NCBI RefSeq assembly: GCF_026891095.1
Contig: NZ_JAPTNL010000008.1
Span: 62,001-126,000, forward strand
Source of the DNA: Roseovarius salincola
GTDB lineage: Bacteria; Pseudomonadota; Alphaproteobacteria; Rhodobacterales; Rhodobacteraceae
Direction: 5' to 3'
Length of the DNA stretch: 64,000 nucleotides
Positions 44,271-50,913 of this stretch are shown piece after piece. Position 1 is the first letter of the stretch. Each line of letters opens with the position of its first letter. The position numbers and the translations under genes were made by a program. Below the pieces are notes generated by a model. The model did no database searches and was not told where the DNA came from. It was given only the letters and a program-made list of their open reading frames with translations.

Positions 44271-45524
44271 ATGACCCGTCTTCTGTATACGTTTTTCCTG
44301 TCACTGCTGCTGGCCGCGCCCCTTGGCGGGCCTGCGATCGCGCAGGACACGGCCTCTGACGCGGCCTCTGACTCAGGCGCCGCCTCGGGTGCCACGCAGG
44401 GCGACCGCGCCGCCACCGGCGGCGCGCCCACATTGGAAGACATCCTTGCCCGCCAGCGCGGCGAGACGGTTGATAACAGTTTCCGGCGCGGCACGGGTGA
44501 AGGCGGGGTCGAATCCGCGCCCGGCCTCGGCCCTCTGGGCGGGGTGTCGGATTCCGATGTCTGGCGCGATCTGCGCTTCAACGACGCCAACGTAAAGGTT
44601 TCGGTCGGGGGCGATGCGGCCAAGGTGCTGGTGCAGGATGCCGGCATGGCCTGGCTGGAATTCCGCCAGGGGCCGCTTGTGACCTATGGCGGCTGGGGCC
44701 TGGTGGCGGTGCTGGGGCTGCTGGTGCTGTTCTATCTCCTTCGCGGCAAGATCCGCATCGACGGTGACAAGACCGGCCGCACGGTGACGCGCTTCGCCTT
44801 TATCGAACGCTTCGCCCATTGGCTGATGGCGGGGTCCTTCATCGTGCTGGGCATCACCGGGCTGGTCTCGCTCATGGGGCGTCAGTTCCTGATCCCGGCC
44901 TTCGGGCACGAGGCGTTCTCGACCATCGCGATCGCGTCCAAATGGGTGCATAACAACTTTGCCTGGGCCTTCATGCTGGGTCTCGTCATGGCTTTCGTCA
45001 TGTGGGTGGCGCATAACATTCCCAACCGGACCGACCTCAAATGGCTGGCGGTGGGGGGCGGCATCTTCACATCGGGCGTCCATCCCCCGGCGCGCAAGTT
45101 CAATGCCGGGCAAAAGCTGATCTTCTGGTCGGTCATGGTGCTGGGCGTGTCGATCTCGGTCTCGGGACTGTCGCTGCTCTTTCCTTTCGAGATTCCGATG
45201 TTCGCCAAGACCTTCGTGATCCTCAACGATACCGGGCTGCCGCAGGCGCTGGGCTTTGGCGTGCTGCCCACCGATCTTGCGCCACACCAGGAAATGCAGC
45301 TCTCGCAGGCCTGGCACGCGATCGTCGGCTTCGTGCTGATGGGTATCATCCTCGCGCATATCTATATCGGCTCGGTCGGCATGGAAGGTGCGTTCGATGC
45401 CATGGGCTCGGGCGAGGTCGAAGAGCAATGGGCGCGCGAACACCACGGCCTGTGGCTCGAGGAGCTTCAGGAAAAGGGCCACGCCCCCGCCAGCGACGGC
45501 AAGGCGGCGACACCGGCGGAGTAG
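44271..45524 (+). CDS. Formate dehydrogenase gamma subunit (membrane cytochrome b)
   Basis: A 417-residue membrane subunit that anchors the enzyme and passes electrons to quinone. It has a signal peptide (1-24), an Asp/Ala/Ser-rich periplasmic stretch to about 125, then a first helix ('YGGWGLVAVLGLLVLFYLLR') and four cytochrome b561-type helices. Heme-ligand histidines are expected in 'FIERFAHWLMAGSFIVLGIT', 'KWVHNNFAWAFMLG' and 'AWHAIVGFVLMGIILAHIYI'. It is longer than E. coli FdnI because of the N-terminal extension, as usual for this subfamily. Next gene starts 3 bases after its stop. Confidence 0.94.
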   Translation: MTRLLYTFFLSLLLAAPLGGPAIAQDTASDAASDSGAASGATQGDRAATGGAPTLEDILARQRGETVDNSFRRGTGEGGVESAPGLGPLGGVSDSDVWRDLRFNDANVKVSVGGDAAKVLVQDAGMAWLEFRQGPLVTYGGWGLVAVLGLLVLFYLLRGKIRIDGDKTGRTVTRFAFIERFAHWLMAGSFIVLGITGLVSLMGRQFLIPAFGHEAFSTIAIASKWVHNNFAWAFMLGLVMAFVMWVAHNIPNRTDLKWLAVGGGIFTSGVHPPARKFNAGQKLIFWSVMVLGVSISVSGLSLLFPFEIPMFAKTFVILNDTGLPQALGFGVLPTDLAPHQEMQLSQAWHAIVGFVLMGIILAHIYIGSVGMEGAFDAMGSGEVEEQWAREHHGLWLEELQEKGHAPASDGKAATPAE

Positions 45525-45527
45525 CCG

Positions 45528-46859
45528 ATGCGCGGGCTGGCCTTCGCCCTGGTGGTCTGCATGTCCGCGGCCCTTGGCGCCGCCGCGCAGGAGTTCACCA
45601 CGCTCAAGGGGCATGGCGGCCCGGTCATGGGCGTGGCCCATGACGATGCGCGCGGGCAGGTGGCGACCGCCAGTTTCGACAACTCCGTCGGGCTCTGGCG
45701 CGGGCGCGAACCTCGCTGGCTCGAAGGGCATGGCGCGGCGGTCAACACGGTGATCTTCCTCGGGCCGGGGCGCGCGGCCTCGGGGGGCGACGATTTCGCG
45801 GTGATCCTGTGGGATCTGGACAGCGGCGCGGCCACCCGGCGCGACGGTCATGAGGGCAAGGTCGCCGCGCTGGCGCGATCGCGCGACGGGGCGCTGCTGG
45901 CCTCGGCCAGCTGGGACGGCAGCATCGGCCTCTGGCCGCTGACGGATGCGGCGGGCGCGGCCGCGCCGCGTTTCCTCAAGGGGCATGACGCCGGGGTGAA
46001 CGCCGTGGCCTTCGGAGCGCGGGGCAGCCGGCTCTATTCGGCCTCGGCGGATGGGACGATCCGGATCTGGAACACCGAGGACGGCAGCAACCGGATTCTC
46101 GCCAATCACGGCTTTGGGGTGAACCGCTTCATCCTGGGGCCGGATGACGGCTGGCTGGCCTATGGCGCGGTCGATGGCGTCACCCGCGTGATCGATCCCG
46201 AAAGCGGCGCGCAGATCGCCGATTTCTCGCTCGACCGCCGACCGATCCTGTCAATGGCGCATCACGCGCCAAGCGCCCAGCTGGCGGTTGGGGACGGGCA
46301 TGGCTTCATCATGATGATCGACAGCGCGCAATGGCGCATCACCCGCGATTTCCGCGCCATGCGCCGCGGCCCGGTCTGGGCGCTGGCCTTCGCCGATAAC
46401 GGCGCCTCGATCCTGGCGGGGGGGCTTGATGACGTGGTCTATTCCTGGCCCGTCGCCATGCTTGACGCATTCGACCCGGCGGGCGGGGAACAACGCAGCT
46501 TCCTGCGTGATCCCGACACCATGCCCAATGGCGAGCGCCAGTTCATGCGCAAGTGCTCGGTCTGCCACGCGCTGACGCCACCGCCCTCGCGCAAGGCGGG
46601 ACCGACGCTTTATGCCGTGTTCGGGCGCAAGGCGGGGGCGCTGCCGGGCTATCCCTATTCCGACACGCTGGCGGGCGCGGATATCACCTGGACCGATGAC
46701 ACGATCGACGCGCTTTTCGATATCGGCCCCGACCATTTCATCCCCGGCTCGAAGATGCCGATGCAGCGCATCACCGACCCCTCCGACCGCGACGACCTCG
46801 TCGCCTTCCTGCGCAAGGCAACGGCGCCGGATTCAACATCCCCCCAGAAGGAGAACTGA
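45528..46859 (+). CDS. Seven-blade WD40 propeller fused to a c-type cytochrome
   Basis: A 443-residue exported protein, signal peptide 1-20. Residues 22-310 form seven WD40-like repeats, e.g. 'LLASASWDGSIGLW' and 'RLYSASADGTIRIWNTEDG', enough for a closed propeller. Residues 328-435 are a class I cytochrome c with heme site CSVCH (343-347) and axial Met in 'PGSKMPMQ' (M410). It lies three bases after the formate dehydrogenase gamma gene, so it is part of the operon. It may be the periplasmic electron acceptor or a docking protein for the dehydrogenase; that is inference. Confidence 0.9.
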   Translation: MRGLAFALVVCMSAALGAAAQEFTTLKGHGGPVMGVAHDDARGQVATASFDNSVGLWRGREPRWLEGHGAAVNTVIFLGPGRAASGGDDFAVILWDLDSGAATRRDGHEGKVAALARSRDGALLASASWDGSIGLWPLTDAAGAAAPRFLKGHDAGVNAVAFGARGSRLYSASADGTIRIWNTEDGSNRILANHGFGVNRFILGPDDGWLAYGAVDGVTRVIDPESGAQIADFSLDRRPILSMAHHAPSAQLAVGDGHGFIMMIDSAQWRITRDFRAMRRGPVWALAFADNGASILAGGLDDVVYSWPVAMLDAFDPAGGEQRSFLRDPDTMPNGERQFMRKCSVCHALTPPPSRKAGPTLYAVFGRKAGALPGYPYSDTLAGADITWTDDTIDALFDIGPDHFIPGSKMPMQRITDPSDRDDLVAFLRKATAPDSTSPQKEN

Positions 46860-46860
46860 C

Positions 46861-46998
46861 ATGAAAGCGCTCTATGCCGCCCTTGCTGCCTGCGTGGTGA
46901 TCGCCGTCGCCAGCGATTACATCCTCGACGAGATCGGTTTCTCGAGCCAGGACAGACAATCCGGCGCCGCCGTGCGTCTCGGTGACGCCACCGAATGA
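46861..46998 (+). CDS. 45-residue single-span protein of the formate dehydrogenase operon
   Basis: MKALYAALAACVVIAVASDY... : one hydrophobic segment (about 4-18) serving as signal anchor or signal peptide, then a polar tail ending 'AAVRLGDATE'. It starts one base after the stop of the WD40-cytochrome gene, with AGAAGGAG upstream, and its stop overlaps the regulator start (ATGA). The tight coupling at both ends and clean ribosome site argue for a real gene. I recognise no family. It could be a small subunit of the dehydrogenase or of the cytochrome. Confidence 0.8.
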   Translation: MKALYAALAACVVIAVASDYILDEIGFSSQDRQSGAAVRLGDATE

Positions 46999-48368
46999 GC
47001 GCCACAAGCGGCCAGAAGACGGGCGATAGCCGCCCCGGGGACGACTATGGCGAGAACCTCGCCGCCGCCTCGATCCTGGTGATCGACGACGAGCCGGGCA
47101 TGCGCAATTTCCTGACCAAGGTGCTGACCCCGCGCTGCAAACGCGTGGAGCAGGCGCGCTCGGCGCGCGAGGCGTCGGGCATTCTGGACCAGGCGCATTT
47201 CGATCTGGTGATCCTCGACAATGTCATGCCCGAAACATCGGGGCTCGACTGGCTGGTCGAACAGCGCCGCGTCGGGCTGTTCGCCGATGCGATCCTGATC
47301 ACCGCCTATGCCGATCTTGATACCGCGATCCGGGCGCTGCGGGCGGGGGTTGCGGATTTCGTGCTCAAGCCGTTTCGCGTCAACCAGATCCTCAACGCCG
47401 CCGCCCGCGCGCTTGACCGCAAATACCTGCGGCGCGAAAATTATCTCCTGCGCCATGAACTGTCGGAGAACTGCGTCGCGATGAACGCGCGGCTTCTGGG
47501 CAATTCCCCGGCCCTGCAATCTGTGCGCGACATGCTGGCGCGGGTGGCGCCGCTGCCCAGTTCGGTGCTGTTCACCGGCGCCAGCGGCACCGGCAAGGAA
47601 GTCGCCGCGCGCACGCTGCACGGGCTGTCGGACCGCGCCGACAAGCCTTTCGTGGCGGTGAATTGCGCGGCCATCTCGCCCGATCAGATCGCCGCGGAAC
47701 TCTTCGGCGTGATCGAGGACGGCACGCGGCGCAAGGACGGGCTGTTTCTGCACGCCGATGGCGGCACGCTGTTTCTGGACGAGGTGGCGCAACTGCCCCA
47801 ACAGGTGCAGGCGACGCTCTTGCGCGTGCTCGAGGATCACCGCGTACGCCCCGCCGGGGCCGAGCGCGACATCCCGCTCGACCTGCGCTTCCTCTTCGCC
47901 ACCAATGCCGATCTTCACGGGGCGGTGGCGGCGGGGCGGTTTCGCGCCGACCTTTTCCACCGGCTCGATGTGTTCCGCATCGAAATGCCCCCGCTCAGGG
48001 AACGCAGCGAGGATATCGTCGAACTCGCGGCCTTCTTCATGAGTGAATTCTCGCGCAGCCTGGGCCTGCCCAGGCTCGATCTCAACCAGGAGGTGCTGCT
48101 CAAGCTCAGCCGCCATGACTGGCCCGGCAATGTGCGCGAATTGCGCAACCTGATCGAGCGCTCGGTGATCCTCGGGGCGTTTCCGGCCGAGTTTTCGGGC
48201 GCGGGTGCGATCACCGGCGCCGAGGCGATCGAAACCCTCGAACTGGTGGAACAGCGCCATATCCTCAACGTGCTTGACGCCTGCGACGGCAACCGCGCCG
48301 AGGCCGCCCGCCGCCTTGGCGTGTCGCGCAAGACTGTCGATCGCAAATGCGCGGCCTGGGGAATATAG
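46995..48368 (+). CDS. NtrC-like response regulator lacking the GAFTGA loop
   Basis: A 457-residue regulator. Receiver domain 24-140 with acidic pocket D31/D32, phosphoacceptor D75 in 'VILDNVMPE', and K125. AAA+ domain 165-395 with Walker A 'GASGTGKE' (195-202) and 'GGTLFLDE' Walker B. The segment between ELFG (235-238) and 'GLF' (249-251) reads VIEDGTRRKD, about four residues shorter than normal and without GAFTGA, the loop that contacts sigma-54. C-terminal Fis-type helix-turn-helix ('GNRAEAARRLGVSRKTVDRK'). It probably works with sigma-70 promoters, as Rhodobacter NtrC does. No histidine kinase is nearby. Likely controls the fdh genes. Confidence 0.92.
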   Translation: MSATSGQKTGDSRPGDDYGENLAAASILVIDDEPGMRNFLTKVLTPRCKRVEQARSAREASGILDQAHFDLVILDNVMPETSGLDWLVEQRRVGLFADAILITAYADLDTAIRALRAGVADFVLKPFRVNQILNAAARALDRKYLRRENYLLRHELSENCVAMNARLLGNSPALQSVRDMLARVAPLPSSVLFTGASGTGKEVAARTLHGLSDRADKPFVAVNCAAISPDQIAAELFGVIEDGTRRKDGLFLHADGGTLFLDEVAQLPQQVQATLLRVLEDHRVRPAGAERDIPLDLRFLFATNADLHGAVAAGRFRADLFHRLDVFRIEMPPLRERSEDIVELAAFFMSEFSRSLGLPRLDLNQEVLLKLSRHDWPGNVRELRNLIERSVILGAFPAEFSGAGAITGAEAIETLELVEQRHILNVLDACDGNRAEAARRLGVSRKTVDRKCAAWGI

Positions 48369-48493
48369 CGCCGGGGCTGGGCGGTGCCGTGATGATTGAT
48401 CCCTGAATGCGCGCGGCGGCTGACGGTGCTTGCCAAGCCATCGCGACCCGGTAAGCTGCGCGCGATTGTTTTCGGATTTTCAGGAGACCGCAC

Positions 48494-48817
48494 ATGTCAG
48501 ACCGCCCCGAAGCAAAGCCCGAGATTCTGACCGACACCGCCCAGCATCGCGTCACCCGTTTCGATTTCGAACCCGGTGCCGAAACCGGCTGGCATGTCCA
48601 TGGTTTCGATTACGTCATCGTCGCGCTCAGCGAATGCCGCATGAAGCTGGAAATGCCCGACGGCACGGCGAACGAGGTCACCTTGCCGCCGGGGCGCACC
48701 TATCACCGGCCTACCGGCATCGAGCATAACGTGATCAATGCCGGCGCGCAGCCGATGGCCTTTGTCGAGATCGAATACAAGACGCCGCTCGATTTCGATC
48801 GCCTCGAAGGCGCTTAA
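48494..48817 (+). CDS. Small cupin-domain protein
   Basis: A 107-residue single-domain cupin. 'PGAETGWHVHGFDYVIVAL' holds the first metal-type motif (HxH) and 'PPGRTYHRPTGIEHNVINAG' the second (His). CAGGAG precedes the ATG. Such small cupins bind a metal and act as dioxygenases, isomerases or simple binding proteins; the substrate is unknown. It is a single gene, convergent with bioY, and their ends overlap by 4 bases. Confidence 0.88.
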   Translation: MSDRPEAKPEILTDTAQHRVTRFDFEPGAETGWHVHGFDYVIVALSECRMKLEMPDGTANEVTLPPGRTYHRPTGIEHNVINAGAQPMAFVEIEYKTPLDFDRLEGA

Positions 48818-49359
48818 CCGCGCGACAGCACGCTGGCCGGACGCGCCTTGAGCAACGACGCGGTCAGCGCGGCGGCCAGCCCGGCCTTGATCAGATCGCC
48901 CGGAACGAAGGGCGTGACCAGCAGTGCGGATTCGGCGATGGTCTTGTCCAGCGTGACCGACATGCCGATGATGCCAAAGACGTAAAGCACCGGGATACCG
49001 CCGATCACCGCGCCGATGAAGGCGGCGGTCAGGATCGGGGTGTTGCGCATCCGCTCGACGATCCAGCCGGCCACGAAGGCGGCAATCGGAAAGCCCACCA
49101 GGAAGCCGACGGTCGGCCCGACGAACACACCCAGACCGCCACGGCCACCCGCCAGCAGCGGCAGGCCAAGCGCCACCAGCGCCAGGAACAACAGCACCGC
49201 CAGCGCGCCGCGCCGCGCGCCCAGAACCGTGCCGCACAGCATGATGCCCATGCCCTGCGCCGTGATCGGCACGCCCGAGGCAAGGGTGAATTGCGGGACA
49301 AGCCCCAGCACCGCGATCAGCGCGGCGAAAAGGGCGATAAGTGTGATCTGACGTTCCAT
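48814..49359 (-). CDS. bioY: Biotin ECF transporter S component BioY
   Basis: A 181-residue membrane protein with six hydrophobic segments, the substrate-binding component for biotin uptake. Typical BioY segments: 'ASGVPITAQGMGIMLCGTVL', 'GVFVGPTVGFLVGFPIAAFV', 'FVPGDLIKAGLAAALTASLL'. It is the last gene of bioM-bioN-bioY. The 72 bases before it hold no obvious promoter and it should be cotranscribed. Confidence 0.95.
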   Translation of the reverse strand: MERQITLIALFAALIAVLGLVPQFTLASGVPITAQGMGIMLCGTVLGARRGALAVLLFLALVALGLPLLAGGRGGLGVFVGPTVGFLVGFPIAAFVAGWIVERMRNTPILTAAFIGAVIGGIPVLYVFGIIGMSVTLDKTIAESALLVTPFVPGDLIKAGLAAALTASLLKARPASVLSRG

Positions 49360-49431
49360 GTCGCGTTTCCTTCTGTCTGTCCGTTTTCTGGTTATTCTGT
49401 TCGCTTTGTTGTTCGTTCGTCCGCCTGCGGC

Positions 49432-50037
49432 TCACTCCGCGTCGAAACCGCCGCGTGCGCGCAGCGCCTCGGCCACATGTTCCGCGTCGTCGATCGCCAC
49501 CAGCGCAATCGGCAGCGCCACCTGCCAGCCCGCGCGGCGCGGGCTGCGCGCGCGCCAAGCCTCGATCAGGTTGCGCGCCTTGGCCAGCAGCACCGGAATG
49601 AAGCGCACCACCAGCACAATCGCGAAACCGATCGGCGCGGTCCTGATCCCCAACCGCCTGAGCGGCGACAACAGCCACATCACCACCTCGACCATGTCGT
49701 CGAAACGCGTGGTCATCGTGACCAGATTCGCCAGCGCCACCGCCGCCGTCAGGCGCAGTGCAATCACCAGTCCGGCAAGGGTGTCCTGCGTCAGCACATG
49801 CCAGGCCAGCACCAGCGCCACGAAGACCCAGACCGGTTTCAGCAGCCTTAGGCCATCCTTGGCGAATTGGCGTCCCGCCGCAAGGTAAAGTGCGGCGACC
49901 GCCGCGTTGGCCGCCGCCATCGCGGCCAGGCTGTCCAGCATGAACAGCCCCACCGTCGCCGCGCATAAAAGCGCCAGTTTCGCGCCCGCGCGGATCGGGT
50001 GATAGGGCGTGCGGATATCAGAGGTCAGCGTCAGCAT
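49432..50037 (-). CDS. bioN: Biotin ECF transporter T component BioN
   Basis: A 201-residue CbiQ-family transmembrane coupling protein. About five hydrophobic segments; the cytoplasmic coupling helices carry the Ala-Arg motifs, visible in 'AWRARSPRRAG' and 'EALRARGGFDAE'. The ATG at 50037 is preferred: AGGAGGT lies five bases upstream, inside the 3' end of bioM, so the two genes overlap by 20 bases and are coupled. It links the ATPase BioM to BioY. Confidence 0.94.
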   Translation of the reverse strand: MLTLTSDIRTPYHPIRAGAKLALLCAATVGLFMLDSLAAMAAANAAVAALYLAAGRQFAKDGLRLLKPVWVFVALVLAWHVLTQDTLAGLVIALRLTAAVALANLVTMTTRFDDMVEVVMWLLSPLRRLGIRTAPIGFAIVLVVRFIPVLLAKARNLIEAWRARSPRRAGWQVALPIALVAIDDAEHVAEALRARGGFDAE

Positions 50038-50737
50038 CATCCACCTCCTGCATCGCCGCAAGGTACCGCGCCAGCGTTTCTTCGGCAGGGCCGTCGGCGG
50101 CGACCTGCCCGCCCTCCAGCCAGATCACCCGGTCATAGGATTGCAGCGCGCCGATGTCATGCGAGACCTGAATCAACGTGACCGGCAGCGCCTCGAGATA
50201 GCGGCGCAAGGCGCGGATCGTCGGGATGTCGAGACCCGCGAAGGGCTCGTCCAGCACGATCACGCGCGGCTCCATCGCCAGCACCGCCATCAGGCAGACA
50301 AGGTGGCGCTGTCCCTGCGAGAGGCCGTCGACCGCGCGCTCTGCCCAGTCGCCGCGCCCGAACTGCGCCAGCATGGCGCGCGCGCCTTCACGCGCCTCGG
50401 CCTTGGATCGGCCCAATTGGCGCAGACCAAAGGCCAGCTCCTCTTCGACGGTGGGAAAGATGATCTGGTGGTCGGGGTTCTGAAACAGGATGCCGACCGT
50501 GCGGATCGCCGCCTTGCGGTCGGTGCAGACATCCACGCCCGCCACCGTGACGCGCCCCGCATCGGGCGCGATCAGCCCCGCGATCAGCCGCGCCAGCGTG
50601 GTCTTGCCCGAGCCATTGCGCCCGACGATCCCGACGCGGCGCGAATCAAGCGCCAGCGTCAGGTCGCGCAGCACCTCGCGCGCGCCGAAACGCACGCTCA
50701 CGCCCTCCAGACGCACCTGATCCTTCGCAGTTTGCAC
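50018..50737 (-). CDS. bioM: Biotin ECF transporter ATPase BioM
   Basis: A 239-residue ABC ATPase energising biotin uptake. Walker A 'GIVGRNGSGKTTLARLIAGL', Q-loop 'ILFQNPDHQIIFPTV' (the FQNPDxQ form is typical of ECF/CbiO ATPases), signature 'LSQGQ', Walker B 'VIVLDEPFAGLD', H-loop 'QVSHDI'. The frame is open to 50842, but a GTG at 50737 with GAGGA upstream gives the usual N-terminus; the upstream part looks unlike coding sequence. Divergent from the Lon-like gene. Confidence 0.93.
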   Translation of the reverse strand: MQTAKDQVRLEGVSVRFGAREVLRDLTLALDSRRVGIVGRNGSGKTTLARLIAGLIAPDAGRVTVAGVDVCTDRKAAIRTVGILFQNPDHQIIFPTVEEELAFGLRQLGRSKAEAREGARAMLAQFGRGDWAERAVDGLSQGQRHLVCLMAVLAMEPRVIVLDEPFAGLDIPTIRALRRYLEALPVTLIQVSHDIGALQSYDRVIWLEGGQVAADGPAEETLARYLAAMQEVDDADADL

Positions 50738-50828
50738 TGGCGTCCTCGTTCTTGTCCCACGCCTTTCGCTGGGGCCTGTGCATAGCGCCCGCCTTGCCGA
50801 CATGCCAGCGCAAAGGCCGTGCGCTTTC

Positions 50829-50869
50829 CTGATTTGAGTCAAGACGCAAGGCGCGTATCGCGTTAGAGT
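50829..50869 (+). promoter_or_regulatory. FNR-type class II promoter of the Lon-like/Usp/ABC operon
   Basis: CTGAT-TTGA-GTCAA (50829-50842) matches TTGAT-N4-ATCAA at eight of ten positions; GTCAA half-sites are common for FnrL/Dnr-type proteins in this group. A -10 candidate TAGAGT (50864-50869) lies 31 bases from the box centre, the spacing expected when the box is centred at -41.5. This would make the operon FNR-activated under low oxygen. The site is 72 bases before the ATG. Confidence 0.65.
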
Positions 50870-50913
50870 GGGCGTGCGTCCCGATCTGCAATTACAGAAG
50901 GTTTCGCCCGCTC

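Noticed and set aside
48396..48412. FNR-like half-site TTGATCCCTGAATG before the cupin gene
   Set aside because: Only the left half matches; the right half (GAATG) does not fit ATCAA or GTCAA.
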